A DNA stretch of 64,000 bases from contig NZ_VWWP01000007.1 of NCBI RefSeq assembly GCF_011752975.1, positions 248,001 through 312,000 of the forward strand, in the 5' to 3' direction. Within the stretch, counting starts at the first letter, position 1, and every line of letters starts with the position of its first letter. The DNA comes from Chryseobacterium sp. Tr-659 (GTDB taxonomy: Bacteria > Bacteroidota > Bacteroidia > Flavobacteriales > Weeksellaceae). Shown here piece after piece: positions 1 to 7,031 of this stretch. The notes beneath the pieces are model-generated. The model did not search any database. It was not told where the DNA came from and was given only the letters and a program-made list of their open reading frames with translations. The translations under genes were made by a program, and so were the position numbers.

Positions 1-228
1 AACTGTAGGAATATTTCTGATACCATACTGCATAGAGATTTCCTGGTTGTTGTCCACGTCTACTTTTCCTACTACTGCTTTACCTTCAAAATCTGATGCT
101 ACTTCTTCGATGATTGGTCCTAAAGTTCTGCAAGGTCCGCACCATACTGCCCAGAAGTCTACTAATACCGGTTTATCTGATTTTAAAACCGTATCCTGAA
201 ATGAGCTGTCTGTAATTTCTAAAGCCAT
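1..228 (-). CDS. trxA: Thioredoxin, 3' end cut by window edge
   Basis: This is the N-terminal 76 residues of a thioredoxin, a small cytoplasmic dithiol-disulfide reductase that is recycled by thioredoxin reductase. The redox motif WCGPC is visible with its cysteines at residues 30 and 33, followed by the central helix and strand and the cis-proline region (NIPTV) just at the window edge. The start is the ATG at 228, and the N-terminus MALEITDSSF is normal for the family. About 25-30 C-terminal residues lie outside the window. The gene is monocistronic as far as can be seen, with a promoter box about 57 bases upstream of the start. Confidence 0.95.
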   Translation of the reverse strand, partial: MALEITDSSFQDTVLKSDKPVLVDFWAVWCGPCRTLGPIIEEVASDFEGKAVVGKVDVDNNQEISMQYGIRNIPTV

Positions 229-284
229 TTTTGTTTCTTTTATTTTAATTAATATTATTTTCTTTTTTGTCTTTTTCGGATGTT

Positions 285-292
285 CAAAATTA
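285..292 (-). promoter_or_regulatory. Bacteroidetes -7 promoter box for trxA
   Basis: On the minus strand this reads TAATTTTG, a perfect TAnnTTTG box, placed about 57 bases upstream of the trxA ATG. No clear -33 box is visible. Confidence 0.55.
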
Positions 293-311
293 CGATTTTT
301 AATGCATAAGA

Positions 312-1487
312 CTATCTATGCTCAACATTAGTTTTTTCTATAGTGTAATCTTTTGAAATTTCCTTTAAAGCGTTTACCAGTGTATCGATTTCTGCTTTTG
401 TAGTCATATGGCTGAAAGAAATACGTAATGGTGTACAATGATCCATTTCATCCTCAGAAAGTACCATCATCATTACCATTGAAGGCTTTGAGGCTCCGGA
501 CGAGCATGCACTTCCTTGAGAAATAGCAATCCCTTTCATATCCAGCTGAAGTCCTATTAATGGGTTTTTATAAGGCAATAAGGCACTTAACACGGTATAA
601 AGACTGTTCTCCTTCTCAGCGCTTCTTCCATTGAATTTTATTCCTTCTATCTCGGCAGATAGTCTTTCGATCGCATAATCTTTAATTTCCTGCATATGAT
701 TGGTATAGGCTTCCATATGATTAAGAGAAAGCTCCAATGCCTTACCAAGTCCTACAATACCACAAACATTTTCAGTTCCTGCTCTTAGGCTTCTTTCCTG
801 AGGTCCTCCGGTAATGATTCCTTTCATACCTGTTGCTTTTCTGATGAAGGCAAAACCAGCTCCTTTCGGGCCATGAAATTTATGGGCACTGCAAGAAGCG
901 AAGTCTACAGGAATATCAGAGAAATCAAGATTCATGTGAGCCATTGTCTGTACCGTATCCGAGTGGAAAAGAGCGTTATGCTCTTTGCAAAGTTCTGCAA
1001 CATTCTTAAGATTAATGATGTTCCCGATCTCGTTGTTGGCATGCATTAAGCTTACCAGTGTTTTTTTATCTGAAGCTTTTAATAATTCTTCTAATTTATT
1101 AAGATCAATATCTCCTTTTTCATTGGGACGGATATAATTTACTTCTACTCCTTTTCTGTTTTTCATATCCAGAATACTTTCAGACACGCATTTGTGTTCT
1201 AAAGGAGAGCTGATGATTCTTTCTACTCCAAGGTGTTCTACTGCAGATTTGATGATCATGTTGTTTGATTCGGTTCCACAGGAAGTGAAAATGATTTCAG
1301 CAGGAGTTACATGAAGATAGTCTGCAACCTGTCTTCTTACATTTTCAATAAGGATCTTTGCTTCTTGTCCGAAGCTATGCGTTGAAGACGGGTTTCCGAA
1401 ATTCATCTTCATAGTGCCCACCATTGCATCTATAACTTCTTCTGCAAGCGGAGTGGTTGCGGCATTATCTAAATATACTTTATCCAT
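312..1487 (-). CDS. Cysteine desulfurase, NifS/IscS family
   Basis: A 391-residue fold-type I PLP enzyme that removes sulfur from cysteine to give alanine and an enzyme persulfide for Fe-S cluster or tRNA thiolation pathways. The N-terminus DNAATTPL is the family hallmark, the PLP lysine is K203 in SAHKFHGPKGAG, and the persulfide cysteine is C328 in GSACSSGASKPS. The length is normal. An in-frame start further upstream (1556) would overlap the preceding gene and add a 23-residue tail not seen in the family, so the ATG at 1487 is chosen. It begins 2 bases after the stop of the lipoprotein gene, so the two are probably cotranscribed. No IscU or SUF genes are adjacent, so the specific sulfur acceptor is unknown. 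Confidence 0.93.
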   Translation of the reverse strand: MDKVYLDNAATTPLAEEVIDAMVGTMKMNFGNPSSTHSFGQEAKILIENVRRQVADYLHVTPAEIIFTSCGTESNNMIIKSAVEHLGVERIISSPLEHKCVSESILDMKNRKGVEVNYIRPNEKGDIDLNKLEELLKASDKKTLVSLMHANNEIGNIINLKNVAELCKEHNALFHSDTVQTMAHMNLDFSDIPVDFASCSAHKFHGPKGAGFAFIRKATGMKGIITGGPQERSLRAGTENVCGIVGLGKALELSLNHMEAYTNHMQEIKDYAIERLSAEIEGIKFNGRSAEKENSLYTVLSALLPYKNPLIGLQLDMKGIAISQGSACSSGASKPSMVMMMVLSEDEMDHCTPLRISFSHMTTKAEIDTLVNALKEISKDYTIEKTNVEHR

Positions 1488-1489
1488 TA

Positions 1490-1960
1490 TTATTTTGAAT
1501 ATTTTAATTCTACGGAGGAAAACTGGTAATCTGAAGGGACTGTAAATATAAACCAAGGGCTGGAAATAACCTGAATTTCCATTCCTCCGGATGGTTCACC
1601 GGCAGGAACTTCCACATACAGTATATTATTCTTCAAAGCAGTTCCTTTAATCTCTCTGATCTGGTGGCTTCCTGATCTGAAAGTTCCCAGATTATACAGG
1701 ACCACTTTTTTGTCTTTCGGGAATTTCGGATAGCTGACGTTCGGAGCATCTTTTCCTAAGTCTACAATTCCAAAACTTCCACGGATTACGTTACGAAAAT
1801 CCTTTTCATCTTTGATGATTCTAAAGCCGGGTGTTTCCGCTCCTCCCTGTGATTCAGAAACAAGGAGCTCTGCACTATTCTGCATAGCAACTGACTTTTG
1901 AGATGGTGCGCCTGCACAGCTCATAAAGATTGCTGCACATGTTATCAACAGGCTTTTCAT
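1490..1960 (-). CDS. Lipoprotein with PrcB-like C-terminal domain
   Basis: A 156-residue predicted lipoprotein. The signal peptide ends at a lipobox-like FMSC with the modified cysteine at residue 15. The rest resembles the PrcB C-terminal family, with a central VVLYNLGTFRSGSH strand pair and the glycine motif EPSGGMEIQV that corresponds to the TGGY-type motif of that family. PrcB-like proteins are periplasmic or cell-surface, and their role in Bacteroidetes is unknown. The gene sits between the HAD phosphatase gene and the cysteine desulfurase gene. A separate -7 box at its 5' end suggests it starts a two-gene transcript with the desulfurase. The family call rests on a short motif and overall strand pattern. 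Confidence 0.65.
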   Translation of the reverse strand: MKSLLITCAAIFMSCAGAPSQKSVAMQNSAELLVSESQGGAETPGFRIIKDEKDFRNVIRGSFGIVDLGKDAPNVSYPKFPKDKKVVLYNLGTFRSGSHQIREIKGTALKNNILYVEVPAGEPSGGMEIQVISSPWFIFTVPSDYQFSSVELKYSK

Positions 1961-1979
1961 TTTTTACAATTTTATCTCC

Positions 1980-1987
1980 CAAAATTA
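1980..1987 (-). promoter_or_regulatory. -7 promoter box ahead of the lipoprotein/desulfurase pair
   Basis: Minus-strand TAATTTTG (TAnnTTTG), about 20 bases upstream of the lipoprotein ATG and touching the last codon of the upstream HAD gene. It suggests a transcript separate from the UbiA-DprE operon. No convincing -33 box. Confidence 0.45.
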
Positions 1988-2572
1988 ATGAAAAAATTGG
2001 TAATGTCCCTCATTTGCCCACTTCAACATTGGCCGATCTCCGGAAGTATCACCAAATGCGATAATTTTATCGTACCTGGAATCATTGATTTCTTCTTTAA
2101 TTCTCACCAGTTTTTCTTTTCCGTTACAATTTTTCCCGACAAAATTGCCTGTAAAAATCCCGTTTTTAAACTCTGCCCGCGTAGAAACAAGCTCCATTTT
2201 CAGTTCTTCAGCAAATGGCTTCACCCAGATATCCAGTGAGGCTGTCACCAATAAGCTTTGTGTATTATTCCTATCGATATTTTTAATAAAGTCTAAGGCA
2301 TTCTCCCTTACAATTTTAGGATAATGCAATTCAAAGAATTGTTTGGATTTCAGTTCAATTTTTTCCTGGGTTTGTCCTTTTAAAATAGAACCGATAAAAC
2401 TTTTCTTTACCTTTTCTGTTTCTGCCAGTTTAAGTTTCAGCAGAATAAAGAGAGGTACATGTCTTAAAAATTGTATACGGTATTTTGTAGAATCGTAGAA
2501 TTTAAGATACATAAACATGGTATCCTTATACGTTAGGGTTCCGTCAAAATCAAAACAATACAATTTTTTCAT
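1985..2572 (-). CDS. HAD-IB family phosphatase in the DprE-like operon
   Basis: A 195-residue HAD superfamily hydrolase of the SerB-like IB class. Motif I is DFDGT at residues 8-12 (nucleophile D8, acid D10), motif II is the TAS around residue 110, and motif III/IV is GDTSGDRPML near the C-terminus. A hydrophobic stretch around residues 33-50 may bind membrane or lipid. It lies 3 bases after the DprE2-like gene at the end of the UbiA-DprE1-DprE2 operon. From that context I infer that it removes the 5-phosphate from polyprenyl-phosphoryl-5-phosphoribose, a step done in mycobacteria by an unrelated PAP2-type enzyme. This substrate is not shown by sequence. Confidence 0.85.
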   Translation of the reverse strand: MKKLYCFDFDGTLTYKDTMFMYLKFYDSTKYRIQFLRHVPLFILLKLKLAETEKVKKSFIGSILKGQTQEKIELKSKQFFELHYPKIVRENALDFIKNIDRNNTQSLLVTASLDIWVKPFAEELKMELVSTRAEFKNGIFTGNFVGKNCNGKEKLVRIKEEINDSRYDKIIAFGDTSGDRPMLKWANEGHYQFFH

Positions 2573-2575
2573 TTT

Positions 2576-3301
2576 TTAAAGCTTTAATTTTTTGAATATA
2601 AACTCAGGGATATTCCTGATAATCATCATAATAATACTCCAAACCGGCAAAACATATGCCACATTCTTTTCCTTTTTAAAGGCTTTATAGATACACGCTG
2701 CTGCCTGTTTGGGAGTGGCTGTCAGTTTTGGGTTCAAAGGAAGTCCTTCTGTCATTTTAGTAGCCATAAAGCCTGGTTTAATGGTGAGAACATGAACTTT
2801 CTTATCAAAAAGATAATTCCTCAAACCACTTAAATAAGCTGTAAAAGCTGCTTTTGCACTTCCATAGATAAAATTACTCTGTCTTCCCCTATCTCCCGCT
2901 ACTGATGAAAGGCCAATGATTGTTCCCGATCTTCTGCTTTCAAATTTTTGAGCAAAATAATTCATTACAGGCACCAGCTTTGAATAATTGATATCAATAA
3001 TACGTTCCGTATTCCTGTTATCATATAACCCTTCTTCTGTTCCTTCTCCCAAATATCCTACGGCACAAAATAATACATTTGAATTGATATGATCAAATTT
3101 GTTGTAATCAATTTCTTTCATCAGATCCAGTTCAATTACTTCGGCCTGCTGCAGAAACTTCACATCAATATGTCTTGCAAACCTCTCTGTAGTTTCTTTA
3201 TTTGAGGTAAAAAGATAGATTTTTTCAAACTTTTCTCCTTCCTGAAGTGCTTTTTCCACAAACGCCTGTGCTACTTCAGATGTACTTCCAAGAACTATCA
3301 T
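2576..3301 (-). CDS. Short-chain dehydrogenase, DprE2-like (2-keto-ribose reductase)
   Basis: A 241-residue SDR oxidoreductase. The nucleotide-binding motif is LGSTSEVAQA at the N-terminus, and the catalytic SSVAGDRGRQSNFIYGSAK stretch carries Ser, Tyr and the YxxxK lysine. This stretch matches my memory of mycobacterial DprE2 closely, including the SSVAG and SNFxYGS pattern. DprE2 uses NAD(P)H to reduce the 2-keto intermediate made by DprE1 and gives polyprenyl-phosphoryl-arabinose. The start overlaps the stop of the DprE1-like gene by one base (TAATG), which indicates translational coupling. The specific pathway assignment depends on the operon. Confidence 0.85.
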   Translation of the reverse strand: MIVLGSTSEVAQAFVEKALQEGEKFEKIYLFTSNKETTERFARHIDVKFLQQAEVIELDLMKEIDYNKFDHINSNVLFCAVGYLGEGTEEGLYDNRNTERIIDINYSKLVPVMNYFAQKFESRRSGTIIGLSSVAGDRGRQSNFIYGSAKAAFTAYLSGLRNYLFDKKVHVLTIKPGFMATKMTEGLPLNPKLTATPKQAAACIYKAFKKEKNVAYVLPVWSIIMMIIRNIPEFIFKKLKL

Positions 3302-4620
3302 TACGAGTTGTTATTTATGATTCTTTTGTGCTGTAAAGACACAAATTTAGGATTTCGAATATTTTTCAGGTAGTTGGTAAGTGATGACCTGCTCATGCTG
3401 TCTTTCGTAAGGTAAATTCTACCCCCGAATTCCTGAACAATGCCATCAAGCTGGTCTACCAGCTTTTTCAGTTTCGAATTCACTTTAAAATCCAAAGCCA
3501 ATGTATATCCTTCTACCGGAAATGAGTTGTAAGCTTCCTGATTATGTTTTCCGAATAATTTTAATACGGCTAAGAATGAACCGTTTCCGCTTTTGGCTAT
3601 TGTTTCCAGAATTCTTTTCATTCCTTCTTTTCCTGCTTCTTTAGGAATCACCATCTGATATTGAATAAACCCGGATTTCCCATAAATCTTGTTCCAGTCA
3701 TTGATTACATCCAGCGGATAAAAGAATGTTTCATAATCGATAAAGTTCTTCACTTCTTTTTTAGACTGTTTTTTATAGTACAGCCAGTTGAAGATTTTTA
3801 CGGTCAATGCATTCAATACAAATCCAGGAAAATAGAAAGGAACCGTAGGCTGTAATTTTTTCTTTAATCTTAAAGGTGTTTTGGCAAGGTTTTGCGGAAG
3901 TTCATGTTGAAAAGCATGCTCTCCTCTCATCAGAATACTTCTTCCGATGTTTTTACCTTTCTGAAGACAATCGATCCAGGCTACCGTATAAGTCCAGTTT
4001 TCGCTTTCATCAAACAGTCTAAAGATCTCATCAAGGTTTTCTGCTTTGATGCTTTCCTGTCGGATGTATGCAGATTCTATATTTTTAAGCTTAAATTTTG
4101 CTGTTAGAATAATTCCTGTAAGTCCCATTCCGCCAATTGTAGCCCAGAACTTTTCAGCATTTTCATCTCTTGAACAGGTAATGATTTCCCCGTTTTCGGT
4201 CATTAATTTAAATTCAATCACATATTCAGAGAAACATCCTTCTGCATGGTGATTCTTTCCATGCACATCAGAAGCAATGGCTCCTCCTACTGAAATAAAC
4301 TTTGTACCGGGAGTAACATATAAAAAATATCCTTGAGGAACTGCTATTTCCAGGACATCCGAAAGCAGGACTCCGGATTCGCATTCTATAACACCGTTTA
4401 AACGGTCAAAACTGATGAATTTATTTAATTTTTTTGTAGAAAATATAGATTCTCCCAACGAAGCATCTCCATAGCATCTTCCGTTTCCTCTTGCAATAAC
4501 TTCGTTATGATTGAGTACAAATTCTTTTATTTTTTTGAAGCTGTCCTCAGATCTCATTTCTTTTTCTACGATTGGGAAATTACCCCAATTTGTAACTTTC
4601 TGTATGAAATTCGGCTTCAT
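3301..4620 (-). CDS. FAD-dependent oxidase, DprE1-like (polyprenyl-phosphoribose 2'-oxidase)
   Basis: A 439-residue VAO-type flavoprotein. The FAD-binding half shows RGNGRCYGDAS, then the VGGAIASDVHGKNHH segment and GGMGLTGII, all of which match mycobacterial DprE1 as I recall it. The C-terminal half has the substrate-side motif YLTKDS with K406 in the place of the essential DprE1 lysine. The position matching the benzothiazinone-target cysteine (C387 in M. tuberculosis) appears to be alanine here (A375 in GYTLALDF). It oxidises the 2-hydroxyl of polyprenyl-phosphoribose in the first half of the epimerisation. It overlaps the UbiA gene by 4 bases (ATGA) and the DprE2-like gene by 1. Confidence 0.88.
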   Translation of the reverse strand: MKPNFIQKVTNWGNFPIVEKEMRSEDSFKKIKEFVLNHNEVIARGNGRCYGDASLGESIFSTKKLNKFISFDRLNGVIECESGVLLSDVLEIAVPQGYFLYVTPGTKFISVGGAIASDVHGKNHHAEGCFSEYVIEFKLMTENGEIITCSRDENAEKFWATIGGMGLTGIILTAKFKLKNIESAYIRQESIKAENLDEIFRLFDESENWTYTVAWIDCLQKGKNIGRSILMRGEHAFQHELPQNLAKTPLRLKKKLQPTVPFYFPGFVLNALTVKIFNWLYYKKQSKKEVKNFIDYETFFYPLDVINDWNKIYGKSGFIQYQMVIPKEAGKEGMKRILETIAKSGNGSFLAVLKLFGKHNQEAYNSFPVEGYTLALDFKVNSKLKKLVDQLDGIVQEFGGRIYLTKDSMSRSSLTNYLKNIRNPKFVSLQHKRIINNNS

Positions 4621-5504
4621 TTCTTAAAGTAGATTTGAATTAAAAATGTGGCTACCCAAAGTAATAAAGTAACCTGTATGTAGCGGTCTCTGTAAACAAT
4701 CTTCGTTGGAGATTCGGTTCTGTTATATACCAGTGTCTGCTGCAGATATCGCAATAATGCAAATACTACAAAAACCACTGTATAGAAAACCCTTTTATGA
4801 AATCTTGCCTGAACTTCCGGCGACAGGGTAAACATGAGATAACATACGATGGCCAGTGTAATGGAAATAGACAGAGCAATATCTGCAAACTGAACGTTAT
4901 AACCATCCAGTGCTCTTCTTGTTTTTCCTGAGACCTGAGCATTGATAAGCTCACCTCTCCTTTTTCCTATAGCCAGTACCAGCGCCAGCACAAAAGTTAA
5001 TAAAATAGCCCATTGTGAAATACTGATTCCTGTAATATAACCACCGGCCAGTACCCGCAGTACAAATCCTATGGCAATAATGAAGATATCAATAATAGGA
5101 ACATGTTTAAGTTTAAATGTATACGCCAGATTCATTACGACATAAAAAGCAATGATTGCTTCGAATTTCCAAAGCGCCTGATGAAAGTAAAGCTGAGCGG
5201 AAAATACAAGTACAATATCTGCAATTACCAACCCGATAAGGATTCCGATTGCTTTTGATTTTGAAATAACACCACTGGCTAAAGGTCGTCTCCTTTTTTC
5301 GGGATGTTTTCTGTCTGCTTCAATATCATTATAATCATTCAGAATATAAACAACACTTGCCGCCAGGGAAAAAATGACAAATGCAAAAATACTTTTAAGA
5401 AGTAAATCAAAATTGGTGATATTACCTGAAAAGAACAGAGGGACAAATACAAACAGGTTCTTCACCCATTGCTCTACACGGAGCAGTTTTAAATATTTCT
5501 TCAT
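4617..5504 (-). CDS. UbiA-family prenyltransferase, polyprenyl-phosphate phosphoribosyltransferase-like
   Basis: A 295-residue integral membrane protein with about nine hydrophobic segments. The first aspartate motif reads NDYNDIEADRKHPEKRRRP at about residues 57-75, the pattern of the decaprenyl-phosphate phosphoribosyltransferase branch (Rv3806c type) rather than of quinone or haem UbiA enzymes. The N-terminal QWVKNLFVFVPL also fits that branch. The expected reaction transfers phosphoribose from PRPP to a polyprenyl phosphate at the inner membrane. It is the first gene of a tightly packed operon with the DprE1-like, DprE2-like and HAD phosphatase genes. A -7 box lies about 105 bases upstream. 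Confidence 0.87.
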   Translation of the reverse strand: MKKYLKLLRVEQWVKNLFVFVPLFFSGNITNFDLLLKSIFAFVIFSLAASVVYILNDYNDIEADRKHPEKRRRPLASGVISKSKAIGILIGLVIADIVLVFSAQLYFHQALWKFEAIIAFYVVMNLAYTFKLKHVPIIDIFIIAIGFVLRVLAGGYITGISISQWAILLTFVLALVLAIGKRRGELINAQVSGKTRRALDGYNVQFADIALSISITLAIVCYLMFTLSPEVQARFHKRVFYTVVFVVFALLRYLQQTLVYNRTESPTKIVYRDRYIQVTLLLWVATFLIQIYFKK

Positions 5505-5609
5505 TTATGTTATTTCTTCCGAAATTTTTATTTGTTTTTTAATGATTGTCAGAAACCTTTATCATTTTTTGTGTACTTCAAGGGTTTTGAATCATAAAAG
5601 TTTCTAATA

Positions 5610-5617
5610 CAAAAGTA
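5610..5617 (-). promoter_or_regulatory. -7 promoter box for the UbiA-DprE operon
   Basis: Minus-strand TACTTTTG (TAnnTTTG), giving a predicted leader of about 100 bases before the UbiA start. -33 box unclear. Confidence 0.45.
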
Positions 5618-5649
5618 ATAAATTCAAAATTTCCAGCATAAAAATACAA

Positions 5650-5670
5650 AAAAAACCGCCGGGGCGGTCT
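5650..5670 (-). terminator. Rho-independent terminator after the OmpA lipoprotein gene
   Basis: The six-base stem ACCGCC / GGCGGT with a two-base GG spacer is followed on the minus strand by an eight-T run. It lies 30 bases after the OmpA gene stop. The weaker T run on the other side means it may also work from the plus strand. Confidence 0.8.
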
Positions 5671-5699
5671 TTTACGAAAATATTTATGTGTTAAATTAA

Positions 5700-6389
5700 T
5701 TACTGTCCTTGTTTGGCGTCATTAATCATTTTTTCATTTGCAGTAATGGCAAACTCTACTCTTCTGTTTTTAGCTCTTCCTTCATCCGTATCATTGCTTG
5801 CAACCGGCATATTTTTACCTTCACCTTTTGTGAACATTCTGCTTGATGCAATTCCTTTCCCTACTAAGTAAGCTTTTACCGCATCTGCTCTTCTTTGTGA
5901 AAGAGCTAAGTTATACGCATCTTTACCTACACTGTCTGTATAACCATAGATGTTAATATTGGTATCAGGGTTATCTCCTAATACTGTTGCCAGTTTATCC
6001 AGGTTGGTTTGTGCCACAGAAGTAAGATTTGAAGAATCGAAAGCAAAGTTTACAATACTTTCATTCATAGTAACTTTAATACCATCTCCTACTCTTTCTA
6101 CCTGTGCTCCCGGTAATGTTTCTTTGATATCTTTCGCCTGCTTATCCATTTTGTTACCAATAACGTTACCGGCAACACCACCTATAATACCTCCTAATAC
6201 GGCACCGATAGCTCCATTTCCACCTCTACCTACATTGTTTCCTAAAATACCTCCTAATACAGCTCCTGATGCAGCTCCTACAGCCGTACCTCTTTGTTGG
6301 TGATTTGAATTTTGTACTGCTTCACAACTTGTCAATAATAATGCTGATGACAAGAAAAGAGCTCCTACGTATGTTTTTGTAAATTTCAT
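5700..6389 (-). CDS. OmpA-family lipoprotein with glycine zipper
   Basis: A 229-residue outer-membrane lipoprotein. The lipobox is LLTSC with the cysteine at residue 22. Residues about 35-85 form a glycine-zipper segment (repeated GxxxG, for example GGILGNNVGRGG), then an OmpA C-terminal peptidoglycan-binding domain runs from about 110 to 215. It has the family motif TDSVGKDAYNLALSQRRA and the late GRAKNRRVEF. The likely role is tethering the outer membrane to the cell wall. It starts 26 bases after the lipocalin-like gene and is probably cotranscribed with it. A strong hairpin terminator follows. Confidence 0.93.
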   Translation of the reverse strand: MKFTKTYVGALFLSSALLLTSCEAVQNSNHQQRGTAVGAASGAVLGGILGNNVGRGGNGAIGAVLGGIIGGVAGNVIGNKMDKQAKDIKETLPGAQVERVGDGIKVTMNESIVNFAFDSSNLTSVAQTNLDKLATVLGDNPDTNINIYGYTDSVGKDAYNLALSQRRADAVKAYLVGKGIASSRMFTKGEGKNMPVASNDTDEGRAKNRRVEFAITANEKMINDAKQGQ

Positions 6390-6415
6390 TTTTTTTGATC
6401 TTTTATGTTGATAAA

Positions 6416-6907
6416 TTATTTCATTCCTGCTCTCTGGAAGTTGTAAACTACTTTTACATTACCTCCTTCAAATGGAACGTCTTGCTGAAGTGAAAACTGA
6501 TCTGTTGTCTGATTGATCAGTGTAAGAGTGTATCCAGCTATATTTTGTTTTGCTTTAGTACCCGCAGCAATTTTTTTAAACATAAACGTATTACCGTCTT
6601 TTACTTCAAATTTGATAGGTTGTGTAACTGCCGGGCAATTTCCACCTCCGTTTAAAGTATACGCTCCTGTCCAGTTATTAGGAATCAATCTCCAGTGGCT
6701 TCCTACGAAGCATTGTGCATCCGCTCCTTCATCAAAAGGTTTGATTTTAAACCCTTTATCATAATCTATGCTAACAATCTCCCAATCTCCCTTCATTTTA
6801 AGGAAGTCTGCTCTCTGATTTTGAGATGTAGCTGCTTTATTAACAGAGGAACACGACACTGCAAAAAGTGATGTTCCTAACATCCCTGCAAGTAGTAACT
6901 TTTTCAT
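6416..6907 (-). CDS. Lipocalin-like lipoprotein
   Basis: A 163-residue predicted lipoprotein. The signal peptide ends at the lipobox AVSC (cysteine 19). The mature part starts with the lipocalin-like KGDWEIVSID motif and continues as a strand-rich domain with two conserved-looking cysteines (QCF and GGNCP) that could form a disulfide. This matches the small lipocalin-domain lipoproteins common in flavobacteria. Their ligand is not known. It is upstream of and close to the OmpA lipoprotein gene, so both products may act at the same envelope site. Family assignment is moderate because the domain is short. Confidence 0.7.
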   Translation of the reverse strand: MKKLLLAGMLGTSLFAVSCSSVNKAATSQNQRADFLKMKGDWEIVSIDYDKGFKIKPFDEGADAQCFVGSHWRLIPNNWTGAYTLNGGGNCPAVTQPIKFEVKDGNTFMFKKIAAGTKAKQNIAGYTLTLINQTTDQFSLQQDVPFEGGNVKVVYNFQRAGMK

Positions 6908-6976
6908 TTTGTTGTTTATTATTTTGTTACTATAAAGTTACAAAAAACCGTGCCAAGATTTAAAATAAAAATAAAA

Positions 6977-6997
6977 AGTCCGAAAAAAATTCGGACT
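6977..6997 (-). terminator. Hairpin terminator after the S8 protease gene
   Basis: Perfect 8-bp stem AGTCCGAA / TTCGGACT with a five-A loop, then a T-rich tract on the minus strand. It lies 35 bases beyond the protease stop. Confidence 0.75.
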
Positions 6998-7031
6998 CTT
7001 TATGGTTTCTCCTTAAATACAGGAAGATAAA

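Noticed and set aside
312-1556. Longer start for the cysteine desulfurase
   Set aside because: It would overlap the lipoprotein gene by 67 bases and add a non-family N-terminus; the ATG at 1487 follows that gene by 2 bases.
5950-6303. 117-codon plus-strand ORF opposite the OmpA gene
   Set aside because: Proline-rich shadow of the glycine-zipper region of a confident gene on the other strand.
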